A stretch of 64,000 nt of DNA from Oncomelania hupensis (GCA_036898135.1 CM072522.1:10925530-10989529); one strand, 5' to 3'; positions 1-12,842 are shown, numbered from the stretch's first letter. Numbers and translations are program-made. The notes: generated from the sequence alone by a model not told the origin.

Positions 1-417
1 TGCCCCTTCATACTTTACTGACCTTCTCTCTGTCTACTCTCCTGCAAGACAAATCCGCTCTTCTTCTGATACAAGACTGCTTTCTATCCCCCGTGTTCAC
101 TCAAAGACCTATGGTGAACGATCTTTCTCTTTCTCTGCTGCAACTGCCTGGAACTCACTACCGATGCAACTACGACATGCTCCATCACTTCAAGCTTCCT
201 TCAAGCGCCAATTAAAGACCCACCTTTTTAACATGCAAACTCAATAATTTTCACTCCCCCTCCCTTCTATCCCCATATGTAATCTTTTACCAAGTCACGT
301 CATCTGTTCATGGATGGTGGCGGCACCGGCTCGGTTCTTGGTATTCATATTATCTGTTGTTTTACATGGCCATGTTTTACTGTAATTATTTAACCATTTG
401 ATAAGTGTATACGTGTT

Positions 418-452
<35 letters not shown>

Positions 453-528
453 ATTGCACGTGTGTTGTCAAGCGCGGCGAGCTCGCTTTCCTTACCGTTT
501 GCGAAGTACCGCGCGATACAAATGTACT

Positions 529-569
<41 letters not shown>

Positions 570-594
570 TTATTATTATTATTATTATTATTAT
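1..594 (+). mobile_element. CR1/L2-like LINE, 3' end only
   Basis: The first 240 bases translate to the extreme C-terminus of a non-LTR reverse transcriptase ORF, with the usual pattern YGERSFSF..AWNSLP..LR..PSLQAFKRQLKTHLF. An untranslated tail follows with a (GT)n run (423-452), a GCGCGATACAAATGTACTG-type end and an (ATT)n tail (531-594). Ending in a short repeated tail is typical of CR1/L2-type LINEs. The 5' part lies outside the window. The related element at 5560-7236 has the same terminal pattern. Confidence 0.75.
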
Positions 595-715
595 GTGATT
601 GATGAGGCTGGTGGTGGTGATGAGGGATGAGGGTGATGATGATGGTGGAGGTGATGAGTGTAATAATGATGTTACTAATATAAACCCCGAAGTTGCTATT
701 GCTAATACATGTACC

Positions 716-833
<118 letters not shown>

Positions 834-1043
834 CATTTGATGATGTTCGTGATGACACTGTGGTTCATGTCGATGGTGTGTGTGCTGATGGTGGTGATGA
901 TGTGATTAATGAGGCTGGTGGTGGTGATGAGGGAGATGATGATGTTTTTAATAGAAACTCCGGTGCTGGGGCTGATGGTGATGATGTTGTGATTGGTGAG
1001 GCTGGTGGTGGCATAGATAAATTGAACCTGAAAACTTCCTATC

Positions 1044-1548
1044 TTTTCTAGCCTTAAACGTTTGTGGTGTTCGAAGTAAGTTGCTGCCACCCGATTTTGT
1101 GCAGTTTGTTGTAGGGTATGATATTGTGCTTTTATCTGAAACAAAACTTGACGACCTCTGACCATATCCGCATCCCTGGGTATACAATATTTTACAACAA
1201 CAGAAGTAAATTTAAGAGGAAGTCTGGGGGTCTAGTTCTCTGTGTAAAAGACAACATTTCTCAGTATGTTAGCGTGATTGAATCTAGCAATAGACAGGAT
1301 AAAGTAGATACGTCGGTATTACCATATTATAAATTTGTTGATTATGAATTGAGTAACGATGTTTTATTTTTCCAGCTAAATAAAGGTTTTATAGGATCAG
1401 ACCTATTATTTGGTGGTGTCTATTTTCCTCATGAGAAATCTAGTTACTTTGATCGCTGTACCTTCACAAATCTAGAAAACTCAATCGTTTGCTTAAATGC
1501 AGACAGATTTTGTTTACTTGGAGATTTTAATGATAGGACAGTGTGACG
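1044..1548 (+). mobile_element. LINE endonuclease-domain fragment
   Basis: The translation shows the start of an apurinic-type endonuclease (EEP) domain of a non-LTR retrotransposon: an N..G.RSKL start near 1055, the catalytic-Glu motif LLSETKLDD near 1130, SGGLVLCVKD near 1230, GGVYFP near 1418 and LLGDFNDRT near 1517. The frame is broken by a stop near 1159 and the copy ends abruptly after the GDFN motif with no reverse transcriptase behind it. It is a dead fragment. The LINE clade cannot be settled from this piece. Confidence 0.75.
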
Positions 1549-2694
1549 ACACCAGTTTTCGACGCACGCTAAGTAAGCTGTGCCAGTTTTGTATATAGTG
1601 TAGAGTTTCTAATCTCTAATAATGCAGTGTACAAAGTTTGAATCAGCAGTCAAATGAACATTGAGGTTTAACGTCTACACCCACCATTGGCGATATGGCA
1701 GACGGGGATAATCATCCCAGGAAAAGAGGGGTAGGGACCTGAATCAACACTGAACCACCAAAGCAATCATACTGCTAAAATTTTATATCGACCACCACGG
1801 GATTCAATCAGCAGTCTTTATTGCGTATGTTATGTAAGGTATGTATGGTTTTCACGTGTGCGTAACGCATAGCTCGATGGATTGGGGGCTGAACGAAACT
1901 CGATGCCTTGTACTGTGAACTGGAGGAAGGTTTGGACTTCAGAGTCAGTTTGGGAGCGCTTACTAGCAGATGGTTATTTGGATGGAATGTGACTGTGTTA
2001 TCTCAGGATAGAAGTAGTCTGTTTCATAAGGGTAGTCATCTTGTGTTAGAACCACCCGAGGTCTTGCTCCTATGTCAGGACAAGAATGACCAAAGTACTG
2101 TAAAGGCTGCTTGAGTAAAGTAATTCTCTAGCAGTAGTGGAAAGTTTATGACTGCCATTATTTCTGTATGAAATAAGTGTAGAGTCTATACTTAAGGGCG
2201 TGTATCCTTTGTTTAGAGACCACCCAAGGTTCAGTGACCTCGTCGGTACTGAGATGCTCCATGAGCGCAGCATAGTATAGTGTACTAACGAACCATCTAC
2301 TCTCAGCAGATTGTGTTGCGTTGTGTTGTGGAGTGACGTTTTGTGTATCTGTACTTCACAGGTCGGGTACTTTCAGGTGAGTTGGTGCCCAGTATCTCAT
2401 TTCCTTAGTGGCTATGCACTCAGACAATGCGTACGTGAATGAATGATGTTGAATGAGGAGGAAGGGAATATATTTTGTTGAATAGTACTTTTCATGATTT
2501 TCTTGGTTAAATATGTAAAATGAATAATGTTGTTGATGTTGTTGCCAAGATGAGGTCAAGGGTGATGATGAAGTATATAATGTTGAAATGAGAGAGAGAG
2601 AGAGGGGTGATGAATATAAGGGAGGGGTGCTAGAGAGGGATAAATGTGAATGAGGGGAGACAATGTACTATAACAAGGAGAGGGGTGATGAAGG
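1549..2694. other. Non-coding stretch, nothing recognised
   Basis: No ORF with a recognisable domain and no clear repeat structure except short GA-rich tracts near 2590-2620. Several short ORFs here have no protein-like features. Confidence 0.5.
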
Positions 2695-2781
2695 TGAGAA
2701 AGCGTCCAATATTCCCAACAGACCTCATACACAAATAAGGAGTATTGTCCCGGAAGAGTTTTCAAGAAAAAAGGTAGGAGA
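2695..2781 (-). mobile_element. Fragment of the hairpin-headed, ATGTA-tailed repeat
   Basis: About 85 bases match the middle of the 580-bp repeat family seen complete at 36802-37378 and elsewhere: AGCGTCCAATATTCCC, an internal deletion, then ACAGACCTCATACACAAATA and GAGTTTTCAAGAAAAAAGG. Neither the hairpin end nor the tail is present. Confidence 0.7.
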
Positions 2782-3317
2782 CTGGTTAATTTAATAGATT
2801 CTTCAAGTCTTCTGGCTGACTCCTTATCTTGTAAACGAATTTATTTTTAGCTCTATTTGCTTATTGTTGCATATGGTTGTGTGGGATTCTTGTTTACAGT
2901 TTCTAGGGGTTTCAGAATAGACAAGGGAGGTAATTGTTGTTAATTGTTGGGGTTGTGGGTCCGGATAGGGTTGGGGTGGTTTAGATTCCCATCATCCTGT
3001 GTGTGTTGTTGTTGAATAAAAGAGTGTAAATGTTCATCTGGTATTTGTATTAGTTCTTTTGCTTTGAGTTCGATTCCTTCACTCGCTGTTTTGAGCTGAT
3101 TGTTCATGGAACCAACTCAGGTGACGTGACATTTTGGTGTCAGAAGTGGGATCAACTCATTTTGTTTTGTTAGGGTAGTGCCAGATGTGTATGTCGTGTG
3201 CTTGTGTTGTTGGCTGTTGAAAGGGTACGCAGCGGGCGGTTGGTGGGAGTGTGGGGTGCTTGCACCAGGGATCACACTCGGAGTGTAGGCATAATGGGGA
3301 ATTGAATTGCTGGGTTC

Positions 3318-4046
3318 ACCAGTTCGCCTTAAAGGCACCGCCACACATACCGGTTTGAAGGCAGATTCTAGATCGGGTTTCGGATCCGTTGCGATCGGGC
3401 CGGACTCCAAAACCGATAGCACTGCCACTTGTTTCCGATCAGGTCGACCCGAAACTTCCACACAATGTGCATTGTTTATATTCACTTTCACTAGTGTCAG
3501 TGTACACGATCCCCAACCCCATCCAACAGTTTACCATCCCTATCCAACAGCTCATCTAGTCTGAAACCACAGCAGAAATAATGTCTCTACATGCTACAAA
3601 AACTATTTAAAAATAAAAACGTAATGGAAAACCAAATCAAAACCATACAAAACATCGCGGGTTGCATCACCGGCTCTGAAGTCTTTTATTTCGTCTTTGT
3701 AAACTCGTGGGCCTCCTACATAGGTACGTAGTATAGTATATATAGTATGTAATTGAGGCCTATGAAAGACGAGACTTCCCAGCCTGTCACCTGTCATCAG
3801 CTTCGTTTGTAACGCCAAGTTGACAATGAACACGGGACGCATTCTGATTGGTTGGAAGTTTACAATCGGGGCCGATTTTGCACAGCAGAATAGAACAGGC
3901 TCTAATCGCACGATACCGAGCAGATTGCAAATCGGACCGCAGGCAAGCAGTAGTTCTGACATCATCATGTAGCAATCGGGATCGGATCGCAAACAAAATC
4001 GTTGCACAATCGGCATGTGTGGCGGAGCCTTTAAGGGTACGACGGT
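3318..4046. mobile_element. Non-autonomous element with terminal inverted repeats
   Basis: The left end (GTTCACCAGTTCGCCTTAAA, then GGCACCGCCACACATACCGG) is complementary to the right end, which reads on the opposite strand GTTCACCGTCGTACCCTTAAA, then GGCTCCGCCACACATGCCGA. The arms are about 45 bases at roughly 80 percent identity. No transposase ORF is seen inside, so this is probably a MITE-type DNA transposon. A second smaller repeat is nested in the middle (3668-3792). Target-site duplications were not resolved. Confidence 0.6.
3668..3792. mobile_element. Small MITE, copy 1 (nested)
   Basis: A sequence of about 125 bases beginning CACCGGCTCTGAAGTCTTT and ending AAGACGAGACTT..AGCCTGTCAC recurs at 32456-32575. 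Both copies share the block ACGTAGTATAGTATG and AATTGAGGCCTA. The ends are imperfect inverted repeats (CCACAGGCT / AGCCTGTGG in the better-preserved copy). Confidence 0.6.
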
Positions 4047-4296
4047 GAACGATTCCTCTGCTTCTGTGACAGTTGCGTATTCGTTCAGTGTTTGTATCAG
4101 TTAAGTGTTTCTTTGTCGTTTGTGTGCTAATTGTTTTTCTTTTTGTCTCACCATGGCCATGCGGGATGCCAGAGCTGCTAAGAGACGTGACGCTAGGCAA
4201 CACAGGGAGGAGGAGCAGGATGAGCAGCAGCTTAGTGATGACGGCTCGGTGACGGATTTACTAGGGGCGCACACCGACTCAACCAAAGCTTTTAGG

Positions 4297-4420
4297 TTTT
4301 GAATTTAGTTCAGCCAGGCTAGCCATAAATAGCTTCACCAGTGCTCTTCTTTCCTTTCCTTTCACTGAAAGGGAGGGTGTAGGCAAGCTATAAATAGCCC
4401 GCAGCCAGCAAATTGTGGGA
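4297..4420 (+). repeat. Dispersed 120-bp repeat, copy 1
   Basis: The block from TTTTAGGTTTTGAATTTAG through CAGCCAGGCTAGCCATAAAT to GCCCGCAGCCAGCAAA recurs in reverse orientation at about 36120-36250. It lies in the presumed gag region and is probably part of the same LTR element family. Confidence 0.6.
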
Positions 4421-4884
4421 GAACCTAAGAGTGCTACTTACATAGGCATTGAGTTGGTGTGGGCGACCGCAGTGAGTACCCACTTGACTTTGCCTAAAAT
4501 GTATGCCAAATCTCCCAGTTCACAGGGTCGAGTTCAGCGATAGTGAACGATTTAGGAAGATAGGTGAAAGTCTAGGGTTTAGATATGGGGCATTGGCGCA
4601 CTACATAATGAGTGAGATAAGAAGAGAACGGGAATAAGAGAGAAGGGAAGAAAAGAGGAGGAAAAGGGAGTAGAAGAGAGAAAGAATAAGGAGGGAGGCA
4701 GCGGAGAGTATAGCCAAATAAGAAGAGAGAAGAGAGAGGGAGGAGGAGAGGAGAGAGAGAAGAAGAAGTTCGTAGACGCATGGAAGTTAGGTTAGAAGCA
4801 GAAAAAGCAGCTAGGGAAGATGAAAGAAGGCTGTTAGAGTTGAGGTTGGAGGAAGAACGTAGAGTTAGAGACGAAGACAGCCGA

Positions 4885-4992
<108 letters not shown>

Positions 4993-5559
4993 CATGGCTA
5001 GAGAGAAAGAGAGGGGCGAACTATTCAGTCAAGTTGAAACCCTTGGAAGAGAGAGAGGATGTCGAAGCTTACCTGCAAATATTCGAGCGAGTAGCCGAGA
5101 TTCAGGGCTGGAGAAGGGAGGTATGGGCTGTTAGGCTTGCGCCTTTGTGACAAGGGGAGGCCCGAGACACCTATCTTCGCCTGACGCCTGAACAAGCGCA
5201 GGATTTCGACACAGTGAGGAACGCTTTGCTAAAACGATTCAGGAAAGACGCAGACTACTACCGGAGGCAGTTTCGGGAGGCTAAGGAAGAAGCAGCACAG
5301 ACGTTTCCAAAGCTAGTAGTGAGGCTAGGGTCGTTAGTGAAGAAGTGGTTCTCGCTGGCAGGGAAAGACATTACCGACGTAGCCCAGGCATTAGATACTT
5401 TCATCAGGGAACAGCTCTTCTCTATCATGTCCACAGAGTTAGAGATCTTCGTGAGAGAGCATGTTCCGGAAACGAGCGAAGAAGCAGCAGAGTTTGCGCA
5501 ACGAGTAGTAGACGCGAAGCGAGCGGCGTCGGCACCTGCACCCGTACTACCTGCACCCG

Positions 5560-7172
5560 TGCTACTTTGGAATCTCTGGATCAGTTTTGGATTGGTTTCG
5601 ATCTTACCTTTCCGATAGAACTCAGGCGGTCGCTGTGGATGGCTGTTTCTCCAGCAGAGCTGACTTGGTGTGCGGGGTTCCACAGGGGTCCGTTTTAGGC
5701 CCTGTTTTGTTCATAATGTACACCAAGCCACTGCTCATCTTGCTCGGAAAGCATGCTGTTGAGAGCCAGTCGTTTGCAGATGACACGCAGCTGTACAAAC
5801 CCACCCATCCTTCTCTTGTTAACTTCGCTGTCCAGTCCATGCAAGAGTGCATTGGTGAGGTCAAGTCATGGATGGCCCTCAGTAGGCTGAGGTTGAATGA
5901 CGAAAAGACAGAAGAACTTCTTATCCACAATCACAAATCATCCTTTGCCTCGTCTCTCCCCACTTCTCTTCAAGTAGGCTGCTCTGACATTCCGTTTTCT
6001 CCCTCTGCTAGGAATCTTGGCTACATTCTCTCCGATGACATGTCCCTCAACAATCACATCTCTCACATCTGTCGCTCTGCTTACACCGCCATTCGTCAGC
6101 TCAGCTCCATCCGCCATTACCTCACTATTAGTGCTACAAAAACATTAGTCTGTGCCATCGTTCTCTCTCGTCTAGACTATTGCAACTCTCTTTTGTCAGG
6201 TTCACCTAAACACTTTATCGATAAACTGCAAAGGGTCCAAAACTCTGCTGCTAGGTTAGTTCTTAAGGCAAAAAAAGCGCGATCACATCCCGCCACTTCT
6301 CCACTCTCTTCACTGGCTCCCTGTTCAAGCCCGCATCGACTACAAACTGTCCACTCTCTGCCACAACTTCTTCTCTGACTCCTGCCCTTCCTATCTTACT
6401 GATCTTCTAACTGTCTATTCACCCTCTCGACCGCTTCGCTCTTCTGCAGACGCGCGCATTCTTTCTATTCCCAAGACACGCACTAAGGCATACGGTGAAC
6501 GATCTTTCTCTTTCTGCGCTCCCAAGCAATGGAATTCTCTTCCACCACACATCCGCAACATACCGACCACCCAGGCCTTCAAAAACGCACTCAAGACCCA
6601 TCTCTTCAAACTGTATTATCCTGATTGACTCACCCTCCGACTGATGACGGATGCCGGTGGGGTGCCGATTGACTCACCCTCCGACTGATGACGGATGCCG
6701 GTGGGGTGCCGTCCATGGCTTGACATATAAATAGTCTGTACATTTATATCTGAGTATCTAATTATTTTTATATAACTATTTTTGGATAATTATTTTTGCA
6801 TTAGTTTGTACATTATGTTTTTGATAATATTTTATTTCTGCAATAGTGAGGAGAGGCTGGTCTTATTTTTTTTATCCGATCATTGTATTAATTAACCATT
6901 GTTAGATGTAACACATTTTTAGTTATATTTTAAATCTGTATGGTGAATCTTATTATCATTTAATACGCCATTGTATTAATATTTTTTGTTTGTTTGTTTA
7001 TTTTGCATGTGTAGTGTATTGCATATGTTGTTGTTCTCTTGTATGCCTTTGTACGGTTGGTGTGAATGCTTGCATACCCTGTTTTATTGTTTATGTTTGT
7101 TCTAAAGATATATCCTATGTTAAGAGCGGTGAGCCCAGCCCTGAGCTGGGGTATCGCGCTATATAAGCCTAC

Positions 7173-7236
<64 letters not shown>
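5560..7236 (+). mobile_element. CR1/L2-like LINE, 5'-truncated
   Basis: The ORF starts in the middle of the reverse transcriptase: WFRSYLSDRTQAV near 5590, GVPQGSVLGPVLFIMYTKPL near 5670, the active-site motif SFADDTQLY near 5772, then the thumb with LSRLDYCNSLL near 6165 and LQRVQNSAARLV near 6225. A frameshift near 6260-6300 ends the main frame at about 6378; the C-terminus resumes in another frame with YGERSFSFCAPKQWNSLPP and FKNALKTHLF near 6500-6615. The 3' UTR ends GCGCTATATAAGCC followed by an (ATT)n tail (7176-7236), which marks the exact retrotransposon 3' end. Confidence 0.85.
6624..6711 (+). repeat. 44-bp tandem duplication in LINE 3' UTR
   Basis: GATTGACTCACCCTCCGACT and the following 24 bases occur twice in direct succession (6624-6667 and 6668-6711) with no differences, just after the LINE stop codon. 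Confidence 0.85.
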
Positions 7237-7238
<2 letters not shown>

Positions 7239-7289
7239 CAGTCAACGGCTGAGTTTTCCCAGACGACCGGAAGCTAATCAGCAGCCTAG

Positions 7290-7350
7290 TAACCGGGGAA
7301 GAGTCCGCTGGACCTAAAGCAATAATCATGTAATGTAATGTAATGTAACT
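7290..7350 (+). mobile_element. Tail-only copy of the ATGTA-tailed repeat
   Basis: GAAGAGTCCGCTGGACC, TAAAGCAATAATCATG and TAATGTAATGTAATGTA match the last 50 bases of the 580-bp family. Extreme 5' truncation with an intact 3' tail is what target-primed reverse transcription produces. Confidence 0.7.
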
Positions 7351-8175
7351 TAGATCTCTGCTAAATAACTGACTCCTTCTGTAAGACAAACGATAAGGAT
7401 AACCATCTGCCTTGTGTTGACGTCCTCTTCCGAGGGGGTCTGGACATTAACAGGAAAATATTATTCTACGATCCAACTTTGATCCTGCCTGCTGACCTCG
7501 TGAACTTCTGGACCGATAACGGTACCGAGTCTGACACTACAACCCCCACTGAAACAAAGTTAAAACAAAACTTTCCAACCGCTATCTTAGCTCATCAATC
7601 CCTCTGTTCTCTGCTCTTACAGACCGATAAACAAACCATCCCAAGATCACACACATATACCAAGAATGGACAAGAACCCATTTTCTTAAAGAGATACATT
7701 ATAGGGTTACAAAGAGAATACAGAATACGATCCAAATCCAATACATTCACTATAATAAAGGGTTGTTTCCACACATAATCATAGCATGCAAAATGATTAC
7801 ATTCGACAATATACCAAACCAATGAAAACAACACTTCAAGCGCCTATTAAAATGTACATTCCTAAAGAAAGAATATCAACTACAGGTTAAAAGATTATAT
7901 AACCTTATTAGCTGACCATACCTCTTCAGCCTGCAGCCAACAGATCTAGTATCTGGTCCCGACCACATAAACATTTCGCTATAGCTTACAATAAACATAT
8001 CCGGCATGCACCCCTTGATCCTAACCTAGTTTATGCTATCTACGTAAATCTTATTTCATCAGCTTGTAATAAACATGTCTTGCATGGAGTTTCTTGACCA
8101 CACGTTGTTTACAACCATTTAAACATTTTACCTCTCTGCCAATTACTAATGCGCTCTGTGACCAACAGCCAAAGG
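7351..8175. other. Non-coding stretch, nothing recognised
   Basis: AT-rich sequence. The short ORFs (for example 7479-7778) show no domain I recognise. Confidence 0.5.
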
Positions 8176-8925
8176 TTACACCAGTATCAGATTGTTGTAT
8201 CTGGCAAACACCAAGAGTCTCAGACCCCTGTCATTTCTCTCGTTGTTGCAGTGGTGTCCACATGTGTCTCCCCAGCTGTGGTGCGCATCTTGGCCAAACT
8301 TGGCAATCCAGTCACCTTGCATTATGACTGTCTTTCTTCGGCACTTGGTCAAGGACAGCCTGTAGATGTTCACTTCGCTGTCGTCATAGTCTGATGTTGG
8401 GGCATAGGCCTGGATGATGGTGATGTTGAAAGGGGCTGCTCTCAGACGGATGGTATTGAGTCTACTGAAGACTGGGTGGCATTCCATGACAGTGGCTAGA
8501 ATGTTCTTGTGGACCAAGAATCCAATGCCGTGGTTATGCCTGTCATCTCTCCCACTGAAATAAAGCTTGTGGCCTTTGTCGGTCGTTGTTTCACATAGGT
8601 CTTTCAAGCGCAGTTCGCTGATATCTAAAATGTTCCATCGATAGTGGTCCAGCTTGTGATCCAGTTCTTCTAATTTTCCCTCCGCATTTAGGGTCCTGAC
8701 ATTCCAGTTTCCTATGACGATGTTGTTTCTCGTGCGGATCTTGCTAAGTTGTCTATCAGTAGCACACCTATCACCTCCGTCCTGGTGGCCAACGGCAGGC
8801 GCGATCCTTGGTGACCCGAGAGACGACCGATCCGGTATGGAATGAGTGGTTCTTTTCATCATGCATTGTGTCGTGGGCAAGAAAGACCTGGCAGGGCCCA
8901 ATCCTCTCCAGGCTGTTGGCCACAA
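8176..8925 (-). mobile_element. LINE endonuclease ORF fragment (GGATA-tailed/CFDP2-like family)
   Basis: A 249-codon minus-strand frame encodes an EEP endonuclease domain of the craniofacial-development-protein-2-like class found in many non-LTR elements: NNIVIGNWNVRTLN (about residue 68), LDISELRLKD where the catalytic Glu sits, SGRDDRHNHGIGFLVHKN, IIQAYAPTSD, VIMQGDWIAKFG and WGDTCGHHCNNERNDRG. The usual GDFNA motif reads GDWIA and the C-terminal SDH motif is missing, so the copy is probably inactive and truncated. It points away from the reverse transcriptase remains that follow at 9360-10837. Confidence 0.8.
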
Positions 8926-9096
8926 CCAATATCCACAAATACAGTGTGGCTTGCCTTGGCCCCGAGCACGTGATCGTTGAACCTGTGGTAACGTGAGGTT
9001 CCTCCGCCCTGGCCGGTAACTTCTGTGTAAAAGACTTTCGCCCAGTGATGCCGTGCTAACATCACCCCTGTTAGTTGCCGCTTATGATACGCCGCT

Positions 9097-9153
9097 GGTC
9101 CTGATTTGGCTCGGAAGAGTCCGCTGGACCTAAAGCAATAATCATGTAATGTT
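9097..9153 (+). mobile_element. Tail-only copy of the ATGTA-tailed repeat
   Basis: CCTGATTTGGCTCGGAAGAG and TCCGCTGGACCTAAAGCAAT followed by AATCATGTAATG: the last ~55 bases of the 580-bp family. Confidence 0.75.
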
Positions 9154-9359
9154 ATGATACGCCGGGAAAAGTTGTATCCATTCTATTTAGTGCCCGAACC
9201 CACAGGGCAAGAAGGCCTACCAGAGAGTGAAGCGGCTGACAAATTTTAAACAGCCCAAGGTCTCGACGACCCAAAGCAAGTCTGGCATATGCCTTACAGA
9301 AGAATAAGAAGTTTTGGACAGATGGACAGAGTACTGCTCTGACCTTTACAACCACGAAT

Positions 9360-10837
9360 CAAATGGAGACCCATCAGTTATAGCATATCCCCAGAACAGA
9401 GAAGAAGAAAAAATCCTCCAATTCTCCGAGAAGAAGTTGAGACAGCAGTGCATTCAATGAAGAAATGGAAGTCAGCGGGAGTGGACAACATACCGGCGGA
9501 ATTGCTTCAAGCAGGAGGAGAATCGGTGATTGACGCCCTCACCATTATCTGTAACAAGATCTGGCAGAGTGGGGAGTGGCCTACACAATGGACCAAGTCG
9601 CTTGTCGTCACTCTTCTCAAAAAAGATAACCTTCAGGAGTGTGAAAATTACCGCACCATTATCCTCATCGGCCACACAGCAAAGCCATCTTGAAGTTAAT
9701 ACTCAAGAGATTCAAACCTCAAGCTGAACAAAACATTGCTGAAAAACAAGCAGGATTCGGGGCAGGGCGAAGTACAGTACACTGAGCAGATTTTCAACCT
9801 CAGAATAATTTGCGAAAAATATCTACGACACCAACAACATCTATATGATGTGTTTTTAAGAATTCAAGAAAGAGTTTTGACCGACTCCGGCATGCAGCTC
9901 TGTGGGCAACCATGAGAGTGTACAACATCAGCCCTAAAATTATTGAAGTCATCAAAAGCCTGTATGACAAGGCTACCAGTGCAGTCCTCCACAACAGCGC
10001 CACCGGGAACTGTTCAGAACAACAATCGGCGGGCGTCGAGAATGCCCACTTTCTCAAACGCTTTCTAACATCCCCATGGAGCGCACCATGTCAGATGCCC
10101 TTGCAGATCACGAAGGTACAGTCAGCGTAAGAGGTAGAGCAATCTCCAACCTCCGTTTTACGGAGGACATTGATGGATTGATTGGGGAGGAACAGCTGGT
10201 ACCGAGGCTTGACATCACATCCAGAGCCTTTGATTGGAAATAAGGGCAGAGAAGACCAAAATGACGACCAACAATACTAATGGCATCAACATGGACATTA
10301 AAGTCCCAGGCCAACACGGTGCCCTGACAAGGTTGATGCCCATTTGGAAAGACAGGACCATCAGTCTACATTCCAAGGAAAAGCTGCTGCACTCCCTTGT
10401 CATCTCCATCTTCCTATACGCTTGCTGAGCGTGGCCCATCACATTAGACCTACAACGAAGAATACAAAGCTTAGAGAGGAGGTGCTACAGAAGACTTCTG
10501 GCCATTTGCTATACCCAGCACATCACCAACAACGAAGTCCGACAGACTATCACACAATCCATTGGACAACACGATGACCTGCTCACAGTGGTGAAGAAAC
10601 GGAAGCTCCGATCAGGTCTTGCAAAGACCATCGTGCAAGGCACAGTGCAAGGAGATAGAAGAAGAGGGAGACAGAAAAAGAGGTGGGAGGGCAACATTCA
10701 AGAATGGACTGGCTTGACACTGAGCGAAGGCATGAGGGTTGCTGAAGACAGAGAAAGATGTAGTACTCTGGTTAAACGATCATCTGTGGTGCCCCCACGA
10801 CCTTCGAGTTAAGGGATAGGATAGGATAGGATTCACT
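9360..10837 (+). mobile_element. GGATA-tailed LINE, degenerate RT copy
   Basis: Broken frames cover most of a reverse transcriptase: WKSAGVDNIPAELLQAGGES near 9470, WPTQWTKSLVV near 9580, ECENYRTI near 9640, then finger/palm pieces (IIEVIKSLYDKATSAVLHN near 9940), a decayed active site (FTEDIDG near 10150 in place of FADDIDG), and the family C-terminus GRQKKRWEGNIQEWTGL near 10665. It ends in GGATAGGATAGGATT. Several deletions and frameshifts make it a pseudogene. Confidence 0.85.
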
Positions 10838-10927
10838 AAGGTAAATAGTAAACATCTATATACTAAATAGAGAATGCGAGCGAGAAAGAGAAAGACAGAG
10901 GTAGAGAGAGGTAGACAGACTGAGAGA

Positions 10928-10968
<41 letters not shown>

Positions 10969-12842
10969 GGAGCGAGCGCAAAGAACCAGACGTTGGAGGC
11001 AAGAGGGAGAGAACAAGGCGAGGAAGATTGCGTGGATGGTGTGAGAGAAACGGGGTGTAGGGTGTGGGTGGGTACGTGTTTTTAAATTTCTGAAGAATTA
11101 GTTTTGGCCAAGCATGTTGCATTGCATCGTTTGCGCAGCCTTTTCACGGGATGTGTTTTTGGGGAAATTGCAGAAACATGCCTAACGAGCGAGAAATGGG
11201 GAAGAAATGCGTTTTTCGCTCGCAGTTGTAAAATGAAAGTAGGAGCTGTTCTAGCACGTTCTAGAATGCTATGAAAACTGACAAGCTTGCTTTGTCGATA
11301 GTCCGAACGTTTGAGTTTGTACAACATAGCAGTCCCATGGTGCGACAGTCGTACCATGTGGAATCGAAGTTAAATGAACAGTGCTGATTTGCCAATAGTC
11401 CCACGGTTGATCGGACTGGACCAAGGAAATTTTTCTTTCCGACACTCCGATGCTGCCATCATTGTCTGAGTTTTTTCAGAAAAAAGGAAACTTTTACATG
11501 CTGTTTTGGATTATTTCACAGTCCGGTTATTAATATCAGACGTTGGACTATCGGACAACGGAAATCATCTTAGCGTAACAGCCATTAAACCTCAATTAAA
11601 CACGGACTTTCATGTTTGGAACGGCCAACAACATCAACTTCGCGCTCTCTCTGTCCTTCTGTTTCTGGGTCTCTGTCTCTGTCTGTGTGTCTGTCTGTCT
11701 GTCTGTCTTTCTCTCTCACCTTCTGTCTGTATGAATGTCCGTTTGTCCTTCTCTATCTATCCGTTCTCCACCCCTAGGCACCCCTATCTCTCTCACTCTG
11801 TCTCTCTCCCTTGCTATATATATTCTAGACCGATAATCTCCGGTTTGTGACAGAAAGGAAGTCGAGCTATATTGTAGGCTTCACGCTGCAAAAGAAGGTC
11901 TAGGTAATTACTATTATTATATCACAGCAACCAAGGGGTAAGTCGGTAGAGTGTATAGGCCTCGTGTTTTACCATTATTACTATAAGCAACACTAGCAGC
12001 AGCATTGTCATCATCATTATCAGCAGCAGCAGCAGCATCGTTGTCGTATCATTACTTTCCTCATTATTATCATCAATTATCATGTACGGGTTGCAAAGTT
12101 GACCTTAACATTCAATGCTTCAATTATTTTGCCGTTACATACACCCATGAGCCAACTGTGCGTTGTCCGCTGTGTTATTGAAATGCTCAGTACATGTACA
12201 TATAACGATTAACATCGTAGCAAACCTCAGTTCAAAGGGTTGTACTAGACTTTTCCGGAACAGCTGCTGAGGAACTAGAATAGTGCGTGTTTTTGGTTGG
12301 GTGAATGTTGATGATGATGACTACTTTTCGCTGTCTAGAGTGAGGAAAAAAATGGGTTTGTAATATTTATGTAATAAGAATGGTGATTTGATATTTAAAA
12401 TTCAAGACATGCGTATTGTTCCCACAAATTACAAGGAAATGTGGTGTGACAATGGCGCATTTAAGGACAAATAATACAGACAAAACTAATATAACATAAA
12501 ATTCTGCTTATATCACAGTATCACTGAACAATCAAATCACGTTTTCCTGAACAGTAAAATCACGATTTTATTTTCAAAGGCACTCCGCGCTACACAATAT
12601 GACAAACTTCAGATTGTGAGATACAAGGATAATGTACTAATGTTGTTTTAAAGATAATGGTGATGTGATATTACAAATTCTAGATTCCCAGGGCTTGATG
12701 CTGCTATAGGACCACTTTAGGACGGATCTTTAGAACTGTTTGCTGTTTCACCGAGAAAATGGTATCAGAGGTCTTAAATAGGTAAGTTAATTATCAGAAA
12801 CTACAGACACTGCTTTTCTATATATTGAAATGGTGGAAGAAT
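10838..12842. other. Non-coding stretch with simple repeats
   Basis: Contains an (AG)n tract at 10924-10957 running into a G-run, a CT/CTGT-rich stretch at 11645-11820 and short ATT/CAG runs near 11910-12085. No gene or recognised element was seen. Confidence 0.55.
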
